From contig JAFTWC010000033.1 of assembly GCA_017465475.1 (NCBI GenBank), positions 1 through 62,601 of the forward strand: a DNA stretch of 62,601 nucleotides, read 5' to 3'. Origin of the DNA: Lachnospiraceae bacterium (lineage in GTDB: Bacteria; Bacillota; Clostridia; Lachnospirales; Lachnospiraceae). The translations under genes were made by a program, and so were the position numbers. How positions within the stretch are numbered: the stretch's first letter is position 1; the number at the start of each line of letters is the position of its first letter. Of the stretch, positions 17,385-24,865 are shown piece after piece. The notes below the pieces were generated by a model. That model saw nothing but the letters and a program-made list of their open reading frames with translations. It was not told the origin of the DNA and searched no databases.

Positions 17385-17539
17385 TTCGTTCTCCTATCCG
17401 CGTAATCGCTATGTATATTTGATAAATGCATTATATTGTATTTACCCTAATCTAAGTATACCATATCTTGTTGTTCCGTGTCAATGAAAACCGGCAATTC
17501 GTCATAGGACTTTTTGCCTATTTTTCTTTTTTCTCTTGA

Positions 17540-17771
17540 CATTCTCGACCGTGTCCCTTCCATGACAAGCGGCCGGGTCAATGTGGGGTCCGGTACTCTC
17601 TACAATCTTTTGGAACAATTCTTAGATGCCGGGATGATTCGGGAGACTAAGGTTGAAGGCAGAAAGAGAAGCTATCTTTTGACCGGGTACGGTCAGGAGA
17701 TATTGAAAAAAGAATACGACCGTCTTTGTGCCCAGGCACAAGATTATCGCAGTATATTTGAGGAGGAGTAA
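17540..17771 (+). pseudogene. PadR-family regulator, 5'-truncated
   Basis: The frame encodes the wing and C-terminal helix of a PadR regulator (SGRVNVGSGTLYNLLEQFL, AGMIRETKVEGRKRSYLLT, YGQEILKKEYDRL). The first ~25-30 residues, including the start of the HTH, are missing: the upstream sequence only gives unrelated hydrophobic residues. It is followed after 2 bp by a frame-disrupted gene, as in intact PadR operons. I read this as a decayed locus. Confidence 0.7.
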
Positions 17772-17773
17772 AC

Positions 17774-18278
17774 ATGAAAGAAATCAAACGAACCGCAGCT
17801 TATTTCAAGTTCTATCACCGTAGCCGTATGGAATCCTACTTTGAAAAGATGGCCGAAAAAGCCGACTACACCGAGTATTCCCGAGTGCGCACCTTTTTCG
17901 GAAACCATACTTTTGTCCAGTCTGGAAGGTCAGGAAAATCCGCGCAAAAACGCTTTAGCAGAGCCTTCCTTGGAATATCATATCTTGGAGATAAAGCTGC
18001 CGTTTTTGTACCAAATATGCCTTAACTCCATGATCCAAAACATTGCTCACAACTTTGGAACACCCGACCCTATGCCACAGGCTTGGATTCAGTTACAAAC
18101 AACAGATGCCTCCCCTTGGAGTGCGGATACGGCTTATCAGCTTTTTCTGGGCGGTGAACCGCAAGACCGGTACCTTATTTGCTATGATAATGCAATTTTA
18201 GAGATTGACTTTGACTGGGAAGTAACTACCGTGCAAAAGAAAACTGTCGGTAAAACATTCCGTGATATGACTGAATAA
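17774..18278 (+). pseudogene. Frameshifted partner of the PadR remnant
   Basis: Starts MKEIKRTAAYFKFYHRSRME in one frame and continues in the +1 frame from about 17900, ending in a coherent sequence (YLICYDNAILEIDFDWEVTT, then VGKTFRDMTE) with stop at 18276-18278. The N-terminus weakly resembles DUF2812 proteins that accompany PadR regulators, but the family is uncertain. Disruption together with the truncated PadR gene suggests joint decay. A 410-bp inverted repeat begins 33 bp downstream. Confidence 0.6.
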
Positions 18279-18310
18279 GTTCTGATATCCTGTAAGGGAG
18301 TTGTCACAAG

Positions 18311-18720
18311 AGGAAATGCACAGCGGCATCGGGCATGGCAAACTCTTGCGTAGTCCTTGTGGAGGAATAAGGTCGGTCTTTATATGTTCGTTTATGTTAT
18401 TTGAATATAGCCGGTGTCCATCACCTTATTCGCTTTGAACTTTACGCAGGATAGTAGACTTTCTTATTACTTTGACAGTCTTTCAGCAACGTCCGGACAG
18501 GAGGTCCGGGCGAGCCCGCCATAAGGCATGGATGCCGCATCAGGGCGGTTGCGTCACTTGTATATTTGCTTGGCGAAGTAATTAGAAAGACTCTATCCGG
18601 AGTACGAGAAAAGAGGATAAGGTGATGGACACCGGCTAATTTATAATCGTTACGAAGAACATATAAGAGACCGACTTATTTTTATAAGGCGATCAGCAAG
18701 AGTGGGGCTGTGCATTTCCT
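18311..18720. repeat. Long nested inverted repeat B (about 410 bp)
   Basis: Arms of about 165 bp (18311-18475 and 18570-18720) are imperfect inverted copies. Matching blocks include AGGAAATGCACAGC, AAGTCGGTCT/AAGGTCGGTCT, TTATATGTTC, GCCGGTGTCCATCACCTTAT and CTTTCTTATTAC. The apex carries GC-rich hairpins: CCGGAC-AGGAG-GTCCGG (about 18493-18510) and a nested CCCGCC..GGCAT..ATGCC..GGGCGG (about 18515-18547), enclosed by GCAAC/GTTGC. The inner stem (CGAAGTAATTAGAAAGAC) matches that of element A (CGAAACAATTAGAAAGCC), so both belong to one family. No reading frame crosses it. It fills the 18279-18736 intergenic region. Confidence 0.8.
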
Positions 18721-18736
18721 GCAACAGCCCCCACCT

Positions 18737-19162
18737 TTACTCCAAAAAATGTACCTCGGTCTCCATCGGTTGCAGCTTCACCACGATGTAGGGATGAGTA
18801 ACCGCCGTGGTTACCTTCTCATCTGCAGCCGGTCCGATTAACGTGGTTTTAAAGCAAATTCCTTCCGCTGCCTGAAATAAATCTTCCACGGCAATGCTGT
18901 AACCGCCGGAAGGCTGCTCCCCGTATCCTTGTGCCAGATAGAGGGCATCTTCCGCCAGGTATGTGAGGCGGAACGGTTCCTTCTTTTTCTCCTGAATCGC
19001 ATTCTTTAACTCCTCCGGCAAATCTGCTTCCTCTACCACCGTAAAGTCCACATCTCCGATTTTCGTGTATTCTTCCTTTTCTTTGCTACACCCGCCAAAC
19101 ATACACAACGGCAAAAGAGCAAAAAAAAGGAGAAGTCGTCCGATTCTTTGTTTTGTCTTCAT
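18737..19162 (-). CDS. PrcB-domain lipoprotein
   Basis: 141 residues. Lipoprotein signal peptide (about 8-25) ending FGGC, with Cys25 as likely lipidation site. The C-terminal half has the PrcB_C pattern (SGGYSIAVEDLFQAAEGICF, THPYIVVKLQP), named for the treponemal protease-complex subunit PrcB. Its role in Firmicutes is unknown, presumably extracytoplasmic. The gene ends right at the edge of inverted repeat B and starts 28 bp after the PHP gene on the same strand. Confidence 0.75.
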   Translation of the reverse strand: MKTKQRIGRLLLFFALLPLCMFGGCSKEKEEYTKIGDVDFTVVEEADLPEELKNAIQEKKKEPFRLTYLAEDALYLAQGYGEQPSGGYSIAVEDLFQAAEGICFKTTLIGPAADEKVTTAVTHPYIVVKLQPMETEVHFLE

Positions 19163-19189
19163 CCTTCGCTTCTCCTGATTGATATTCAG

Positions 19190-19921
19190 TTATACTATAT
19201 GCGGCATTCCTTGCTTTAATGCCCGAATCACTGCCTTTCGTGTCATTTCTTCCACATAAAGGGTATGTTCCGGTTCGTGGATATCCTGTAAATAATGGGC
19301 ATCGGAATTGGAAATAATCCGGCACCGCTCCAAATACGGATGTTCCTTGGCCAACCGATGAAGATTACCGAAATTCTTTAACTCCGCCGTGGCAAACTTG
19401 GAATCCGGCGGAATAAAGCCGAGGTTAGAGAGCAAGGATGTGGAGGTTTTGTCCAAATGGGCCGGAATCATTACACCGCCCCGTTCTTCCACCAAGCCGT
19501 ACACATCGTCAAACCCGATGCTTGTGGCATTGATTAAAAGTTTATCCACAATCCCTGTCACGTTTTCCTCTTCATCCATAATCTGTTGCTTTCCGAAAAT
19601 CTTCTCCACATTTCGAATGTCCGGCAACCGGTTGTATACATACTCGTCAAAATCCATGGCTGCATGAAGGTCTTCAAACAAACACACCACATGTACTTCT
19701 TCCGCGGTGGTCAACTCCATACCCGGCATGGCAAGTACGCCGTACTCCTCCGCCAGACGAAGTATCGCTCCGCAGTTTTTACAGGTGCTGTGGTCTGTCA
19801 CCGCAATCAATTCCAGTTCTTTTACCGCTGCCATTCCCACAATATTTGCCGGTGTCATCTCATCGTCTCCGCAGGGAGACAGGCAGGAATGGATATGTAA
19901 ATCATAGGCCGGATTAGGCAT
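19190..19921 (-). CDS. PHP-domain phosphoesterase
   Basis: 243 residues. YDLHIHSCLSPCGDDEMTP (metal-binding HxH), AVTDHSTCKN, MPGMELTTAEEVHVV, MIPAHLDK and ISNSDAHYL are the PHP metal ligands. The family includes phosphoesterases acting on nucleotides; the substrate is not determined here. The gene belongs to a conserved clostridial set with DRTGG proteins and hydrogenase-like Fe-S proteins. It overlaps the DRTGG gene upstream by 8 bp, indicating translational coupling. Confidence 0.88.
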   Translation of the reverse strand: MPNPAYDLHIHSCLSPCGDDEMTPANIVGMAAVKELELIAVTDHSTCKNCGAILRLAEEYGVLAMPGMELTTAEEVHVVCLFEDLHAAMDFDEYVYNRLPDIRNVEKIFGKQQIMDEEENVTGIVDKLLINATSIGFDDVYGLVEERGGVMIPAHLDKTSTSLLSNLGFIPPDSKFATAELKNFGNLHRLAKEHPYLERCRIISNSDAHYLQDIHEPEHTLYVEEMTRKAVIRALKQGMPHIV

Positions 19922-20252
19922 TTAAACCTTCATGGACCATCAGTGCCGCATCAAACACAGGCATCTCTGTATGAAGCACGGTAATGCCCTGAGCTTTGGC
20001 TTTTTCAGCAAACTCCAGGTCTGCTGCCGCATTCTCCGCAACAATAACACAGGCTGCTTCCGTTAAGGATGCCACCGCCAAAGTATTAATGTTACTCATT
20101 ACCGTCACCCACGCAGCGCCCTCCGGCACCTTGGTCATTGCGATACTGAGCAGATCGCAACAGTATGCCCGGCGGATGAGAACTTCCCCGGCATTGTCCG
20201 CCAGATTAATGATGCGAAAACCGCTTTTTTCTGCAAACTCTTTTACTGTCAT
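19914..20252 (-). CDS. DRTGG-domain protein (first of two)
   Basis: About 112 residues starting MTVKEFAEKSGFRIINL. DRTGG-type fold: AYCCDLLSIAMTKVPEGAAW, TVMSNINTLAVASLTEAACV, FAEKAKAQGITVLHTEMPVF. Predicted small-ligand sensing domain. The ATG at 20252 has GGAAAGGA upstream and is preferred over the longer frame to 20285. Inverted repeat C lies 32 bp upstream of this start. It couples to the PHP gene downstream. Confidence 0.82.
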   Translation of the reverse strand: MTVKEFAEKSGFRIINLADNAGEVLIRRAYCCDLLSIAMTKVPEGAAWVTVMSNINTLAVASLTEAACVIVAENAAADLEFAEKAKAQGITVLHTEMPVFDAALMVHEGLNA

Positions 20253-20283
20253 AACTATCCTTTCCGTACTGGGCGCGCGCCCC

Positions 20284-20528
20284 ATTCTTATATGCAGGTC
20301 GAGTTTCTTAATACCGCTCCCCGCCTTTCCAATCTCCTTTTTGCTGAGCGCAACGCTCCGTCAAACTTCCTTTAAGAGCGGCTAAGCCTTTCAGGAGCGA
20401 CTTCAAGCCTAAGCCACTCTAAAAGGTGATTTCGACTGCGCTAAAAGCGCGCCCCTTCGGGAAGGCAAAAATCCGATTGGAAAGGCGGGGAGCGGATTTA
20501 TTATACATACCTATCTGCATATAAGAAT
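20284..20528. repeat. Long nested inverted repeat C (about 245 bp)
   Basis: Outer arms ATTCTTATATGCAG (20284-20297) and its complement (20515-20528) are identical. The inner arms share CCGCTCCCCGCCTTTCCAAT and TTTTTGC. The stem is about 63 bp with an internal variable stretch. The apex (20345-20465) has several small hairpins, including GAGCGCAACGCTC, GCGCTAAAAGCGC and CCCTTCGGGAAGG. It lies inside a minus-strand gene run, between the Fe-S protein at 20611 and the DRTGG gene at 20252, and so may be transcribed. It fills 20286-20610 together with unremarkable sequence to 20610. Confidence 0.78.
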
Positions 20529-20610
20529 CCGCCACACCCGACCGTCGCGCTGGTACTGCAACGGGGTACGTTATCTTTATTATTAATTCGTATTTTACTT
20601 CTTACTAAAA

Positions 20611-21897
20611 CTATTCTCCGTCTAACTTTGAAAACTCATCCGAAAGATGGTGTATGTATTTCTTCAGCACATGGATACAGTCATGTTCACGAGCCTTGCC
20701 ACGAACGATATCTTCCGCCAGTGCTTTACAGGTCGGTGCGCCGCAGGAGCCGCAATCCAGGCCCGGGAAGTGGGAACACAGTTCTTCTACTCTGTTCATG
20801 CGGGCAATACTGTCTTTCATGTCGGTACCCAGTTTAAAGACAGGCTCGTAGGTCACTTCTTCGGTCCAGTAAGCATCTTCTTCTGCCACAACACCTTCCA
20901 CATGGCTTTTTGCCACTGTCATGTATTTTCGGAGGCGTTTTAGTTTTACCATGGCAAGATATGGGTTTTCCACCGTCAGAACCCCGCCTACACATCCGCC
21001 GTTACAAGAGTTCAGCTCAATAAACTCCAAATCATCCAGCTTCTCGTCTTCCAAATCCTCCAACACACGGATGACATTCTCGATGCCGTCTGCTGCCAGG
21101 TAGTTTTCCGCCAAGAGTCCGCTGGCTTCTCCTCCGCTGGTCCCCCAGCTGATGCCGATTTTACCGGAAATCCGAAGTTCTTCCGGGTTATCTGCCACCG
21201 CTTTCATCTCCGGCAAAAGTCTCGTATAAATGTCTTTTATGGCACATACCGCATCAATATTGCTCTTTTCCGTGCCAAGCGGAGACTTCATGGCCGTCAC
21301 TTTTGACGGACACGGGGAAAGGAAAATAATACCAATTTTCTCCGGCGGAAGTCCGGTCTTTTTCACTGCCCGTTCCCTTGCCAATTCTGCTGCCAGTTCC
21401 ACCGGCGGTTTAATCGGGAGCAAATGCTCGATTAAATTCGGGAAGCGGACTCGAATCAGTCTGGTCACCGACGGACAAGCCGTGCTGATAATCGGATGTT
21501 TTTCCGGATGATTATGTACATATTCCCGGGATAATTCCGATACCAGTTCTGCTGCCCCGCTGACTTCGTATACATCATCAAACCCCACTCGTTTCAGTGC
21601 CGTCAGCACAATATTGACATCATCCAAATTGTTAAACTGTCCGTACAAGGCCGGTGCCGGCAATGCCACAGTATACTCGTAGTCCTTTAACACCTCGAGT
21701 TTGTCGTAAGAAGCCAACTTTGCATGGTGCGGACAAATCCGGATACATTCGGCACAATCAATACAAAACTCATTGGTAATCTCTGCTTTTCCGTTTCGTA
21801 CGCGTAGTGCCTGTGTCGGACAACGTTTGATACAGTTAATGCAGCCTTTGCACAAATCCGCATCCAATTTTACCGATGTAAAAAATTTCTCGTTCAT
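20611..21897 (-). CDS. Sensory [FeFe]-hydrogenase-like Fe-S protein (group C/D type)
   Basis: 428 residues. N-terminal two [4Fe-4S] ferredoxin motifs (CKGCINCIKRCP, CIDCAECIRICP), then a hydrogenase-like domain in which the H-cluster signatures are altered: STACPSVTRL in place of TSCCP, SPCPSKVTA for MPCxxK, and NSCNGGCVGG for the C-terminal loop. A last Fe-S motif DCGSCGAPTCKALAEDIVRG follows. Such proteins accompany HATPase, DRTGG and PHP genes in Clostridia, and a sensory rather than catalytic role is proposed for the family. Here all these partners are adjacent (34-bp gap to the HATPase gene). Confidence 0.85.
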   Translation of the reverse strand: MNEKFFTSVKLDADLCKGCINCIKRCPTQALRVRNGKAEITNEFCIDCAECIRICPHHAKLASYDKLEVLKDYEYTVALPAPALYGQFNNLDDVNIVLTALKRVGFDDVYEVSGAAELVSELSREYVHNHPEKHPIISTACPSVTRLIRVRFPNLIEHLLPIKPPVELAAELARERAVKKTGLPPEKIGIIFLSPCPSKVTAMKSPLGTEKSNIDAVCAIKDIYTRLLPEMKAVADNPEELRISGKIGISWGTSGGEASGLLAENYLAADGIENVIRVLEDLEDEKLDDLEFIELNSCNGGCVGGVLTVENPYLAMVKLKRLRKYMTVAKSHVEGVVAEEDAYWTEEVTYEPVFKLGTDMKDSIARMNRVEELCSHFPGLDCGSCGAPTCKALAEDIVRGKAREHDCIHVLKKYIHHLSDEFSKLDGE

Positions 21898-21930
21898 GCA
21901 AACCCTCTTTCCTGTGCAACTCCAAACCTA

Positions 21931-22356
21931 TCATGTCTGGAAAACCTTCATTGTCACCTTTGTACCGACTCCTATGGTCGTTTCTATGTTCATCTCATCG
22001 GAATATTGCTTCATATTCGGAAGTCCCATACCGGCACCGACTCCCAGTGCTCTCACTCTGTCCGGTGCGGTGGAATAACCGGCCTGCATGGCTTTTTCCA
22101 CGTCTGCAATACCCGGTCCGGAGTCCTGTAATACCATGGTAATTTCTTCCGGAGAGATTTCCACGTCAATGGTACCACCGTTAGCGTGAATAACCATATT
22201 AATTTCACCCTCGTACATGGCAATGGCCACTTTACGTACCGCTTCCGGAGAACTTCCCATTTGTTTTAATTTCCGTTTTACGTCACCGGAAGCCTCCCCA
22301 GCTCTTGTAAAATCTTCGGTAGAAACGGTATAGTGTAATTTAATCGTATCGCTCAT
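21931..22356 (-). CDS. Anti-sigma-like HATPase (RsbW-type fold)
   Basis: About 141 residues. GHKL ATP-binding motifs: YEGEINMVIHANGG (N-box), QDSGPGIADVEKAM (G1), GVGAGMGLPNMKQY (G2). Standalone HATPases of this type act as serine kinases or anti-sigma/antianti-sigma switches. No membrane or dimerisation domain. Context with the sensory Fe-S protein suggests it relays a redox or H2 signal. The start at 22356 is supported by GGGAGG. It overlaps the DRTGG gene by 17 bp. Confidence 0.82.
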   Translation of the reverse strand: MSDTIKLHYTVSTEDFTRAGEASGDVKRKLKQMGSSPEAVRKVAIAMYEGEINMVIHANGGTIDVEISPEEITMVLQDSGPGIADVEKAMQAGYSTAPDRVRALGVGAGMGLPNMKQYSDEMNIETTIGVGTKVTMKVFQT

Positions 22357-22702
22357 AATCCGTCCCTCCCCGTAAACCTTTTTCATAAAGAATTCCGCAG
22401 GCAGAAAACATACGATGTCCCGTGGCCAAAAGCGGAATTTCACGTTCATTGGCAAGACGAATCATTTCCTCATCCGGCTTTTTATTACGGACAAACACAA
22501 TACAAACAATGTCCATCATCTCTGCAGTACGAATAACCTGGGGATTACAAAGGCCGGTAAGAAGCACCGCCTGATCCTTTACAAAGGCCAATACATCACT
22601 CATCATATCGGAACCGCAAGCTGTATGTACCTCCTTGTCAAGCCATTCCTCTCCGCTCAGTACTCTCGCTCCCAGAGCCTCTTTAATCTCTAAGATTGTC
22701 AT
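22340..22702 (-). CDS. DRTGG-domain protein (second)
   Basis: 120 residues: LGARVLSGEEWLDKEVHTAC, GSDMMSDVLAFVKDQAVLLT, CIVFVRNKKPDEEMIRLANE. The order DRTGG-HATPase-Fe-S protein-DRTGG-PHP is the recognisable clostridial cluster. It is the first gene of the run; a minus-strand TATACT with a weak -35 lies about 70 bp upstream. Confidence 0.82.
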   Translation of the reverse strand: MTILEIKEALGARVLSGEEWLDKEVHTACGSDMMSDVLAFVKDQAVLLTGLCNPQVIRTAEMMDIVCIVFVRNKKPDEEMIRLANEREIPLLATGHRMFSACGILYEKGLRGGTDYERYD

Positions 22703-22835
22703 ACTTACACCATCCTTTCCTATATCATAACAACTTGTTTTTCAAACTAAAAAAAGGTATACACATAAAGTATACCACAATTTCATCAAAAATCCCAAGT
22801 TTTTTTAAAATTAAATATTTAACAAAGTTTTGTAC

Positions 22836-22874
22836 TTAAAAAGGGGCTGTGCACCAACATGCACAGCCCCTTGA
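22836..22874 (-). terminator. Terminator of the pckA operon
   Basis: AAGGGGCTGTGC / GCACAGCCCCTT hairpin (22841-22872), followed on the minus strand by TTTTTAAG. Confidence 0.85.
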
Positions 22875-22887
22875 AATCTCTTATGAA

Positions 22888-24492
22888 TTATAACTGCGGA
22901 CCTGCCTTAACAAGTGCCTTACCTGCATCGTTTCCGGTGTACTTATCAAAGTTCTTTACGAAACGAGCCGCAAGATCCTTTGCCTTAGTCTCCCACTCGG
23001 AAGCATCAGCGTAGGTGTTGCGCGGGTCCAAGATGTTGGTATCAACACCCGGAAGCTCGGTCGGTACTGCAAAATTGAAGTACGGAACAGTCTTGGTCTC
23101 TGCCTTTAAGATAGAACCGTCTAAGATGGCATCGATGATACCACGGGTATCCTTAATGGAGATACGCTTGCCGGTTCCGTTCCAACCGGTGTTTACAAGA
23201 TATGCCTTTGCACCGCTCTTCTCCATCTTCTTAACAAGTTCTTCCGCATACTTGGTCGGATGAAGCTCTAAGAATGCCTGACCGAAACAAGCAGAGAAGG
23301 TCGGGGTCGGCTCGGTAATACCGCGCTCGGTTCCTGCAAGCTTGGAAGTAAAGCCGGACAGGAAGTAGTACTGTGCCTGCTCCGGAGTTAATACGGAAAC
23401 CGGCGGAAGTACACCGAAAGCATCTGCAGAAAGGAAGATTACGTTCTTTGCATCCGGAGCTGCAGATACCGGACGAACAATCTTCTCAATGTGGTCAATC
23501 GGGTAAGATACACGGGTGTTCTCGGTCACGGAACCGTCTGCGAAATCACAAACACCGTTTGCATCTACGGTTACGTTCTCTAACAAAGCATTACGCTTAA
23601 TTGCATTGTAGATATCCGGCTCGGATTCCTTATCAAGATTGATAACCTTTGCATAACAACCGCCCTCGAAGTTGAATACGCCGTTGTCATCCCAACCGTG
23701 CTCGTCGTCACCGATTAAGAGACGCTTCGGGTCGGTGGAAAGGGTGGTCTTACCGGTACCGGAAAGACCGAAGAACAATGCGGTATTCTCGTTGTTCATA
23801 TCGGTGTTAGCGGAGCAGTGCATGGAAGCCATGCCGTTAAGCGGCAAGTAGTAGTTCATCATGGAGAACATACCCTTCTTCATCTCACCGCCGTACCAGG
23901 TGTTTAAGATAACCTGCTCACGGGAAGTAATGTTGAATGCAACAGCGGTCTCAGAGTTAAGACCAAGCTCCTTATAGTTCTCAACCTTTGCCTTGGAAGC
24001 GTTGTAGCATACGAAATCCGGCTTAAAGTTTGCTAACTCTTCTGCAGTCGGGTTAATGAACATGTTCTTTACAAAATGTGCCTGCCAAGCTACTTCCATG
24101 ATGAATCTGATTGCCATACGGGAATCTGCGTTGGTACCGCAGAATACATCCATAACATACAACTTCTTATCGGAAAGCTCGGAAATTGCAAGCTTCTTTA
24201 ATTCCTTCCAGGTTGCTTCGCTGCACGGATGATTGTCATTCTTGAACTCATCGGAGGTCCACCAAACGGTGTCCTTGGAATTCTCATCCATAACGATGAA
24301 CTTATCTTTCGGGGAACGTCCGGTGTAGATACCGGTCATTACGTTTACCGCACCGAGCTCAGTCTCCTGACCCTTTTCAAAGCCCTCAAGGCTCGGATCG
24401 GTTTCAGCTACGAACAGCTCCTCAAAAGACGGGTTGTGAATGATTTCTTTTGCATTCATAATGCCATACATTGTTAAATCAACATTTTTCAT
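22888..24492 (-). CDS. pckA: Phosphoenolpyruvate carboxykinase (ATP)
   Basis: 534 residues. Interconverts PEP + CO2 + ADP and oxaloacetate + [49 protein letters not shown] (kinase-1a/P-loop, about residue 243) and [15 protein letters not shown] are diagnostic. In an operon with malate dehydrogenase, fumarase and fumarate reductase it most likely works in the carboxylating direction, conserving ATP while feeding oxaloacetate to succinate, as in known succinate producers. It is the last gene of the run, followed by a strong terminator. Confidence 0.96.
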   Translation of the reverse strand: MKNVDLTMYGIMNAKEIIHNPSFEELFVAETDPSLEGFEKGQETELGAVNVMTGIYTGRSPKDKFIVMDENSKDTVWWTSDEFKNDNHPCSEATWKELKKLAISELSDKKLYVMDVFCGTNADSRMAIRFIMEVAWQAHFVKNMFINPTAEELANFKPDFVCYNASKAKVENYKELGLNSETAVAFNITSREQVILNTWYGGEMKKGMFSMMNYYLPLNGMASMHCSANTDMNNENTALFFGLSGTGKTTLSTDPKRLLIGDDEHGWDDNGVFNFEGGCYAKVINLDKESEPDIYNAIKRNALLENVTVDANGVCDFADGSVTENTRVSYPIDHIEKIVRPVSAAPDAKNVIFLSADAFGVLPPVSVLTPEQAQYYFLSGFTSKLAGTERGITEPTPTFSACFGQAFLELHPTKYAEELVKKMEKSGAKAYLVNTGWNGTGKRISIKDTRGIIDAILDGSILKAETKTVPYFNFAVPTELPGVDTNILDPRNTYADASEWETKAKDLAARFVKNFDKYTGNDAGKALVKAGPQL

Positions 24493-24516
24493 ACTTTCTA
24501 TACCCCTTTCTATTTT

Positions 24517-24843
24517 TTAAACCTCTTGACCTGCATCTCTTGCCTGGTCAAGCTTTGTATTGCGGAAATACAGCGCAACATCAATTGAAATCTCAATAAA
24601 GTTCAATACGTAGAAGAAGAAACTCAGATAGAATATAAATCCGCTGCTTCCCATAGCTGCCAGCTGTATACACTTACGAGCAATACCAAACGCATAACCG
24701 ATTAACAGAAACACTTCGAAAAACAAGCTCTTTCCCTTCGCAGTTCTTGAAACAAGCGATTTACGAATTGAAATCGGCCAGGAAAGACCGAAGCAGAAAA
24801 TAGTAAGCGCCTCAAAAAGATCAGTCAACATTCCTAAAGTCAT
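24517..24843 (-). CDS. Small PQ-loop/SemiSWEET-like membrane protein
   Basis: 108 residues with three predicted membrane helices (about 5-24, 39-56, 66-92). The first helix and loop (FCFGLSWPISIRKSL..., TAKGKSLFFEV) follow the SemiSWEET/PQ-loop pattern with WP replacing PQ. It sits between frdA and pckA with gaps of 22 and 24 bp, so it is cotranscribed with the succinate pathway. It could move a small metabolite or help anchor the reductase at the membrane; neither is shown. Confidence 0.6.
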   Translation of the reverse strand: MTLGMLTDLFEALTIFCFGLSWPISIRKSLVSRTAKGKSLFFEVFLLIGYAFGIARKCIQLAAMGSSGFIFYLSFFFYVLNFIEISIDVALYFRNTKLDQARDAGQEV

Positions 24844-24865
24844 AGTTTTATCTCCTTTTTATTAC

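Noticed and set aside
18704-18731. Intrinsic terminator at the right end of inverted repeat B
   Set aside because: GGGGCTGT/ACAGCCCC pairs well, but no T-run follows on either strand, and the sequence is better explained as the outer part of the long inverted repeat.
19914-20285. Longer start for the first DRTGG protein at 20285
   Set aside because: The extra 11 residues have no RBS and run into inverted repeat C, while the ATG at 20252 has GGAAAGGA.
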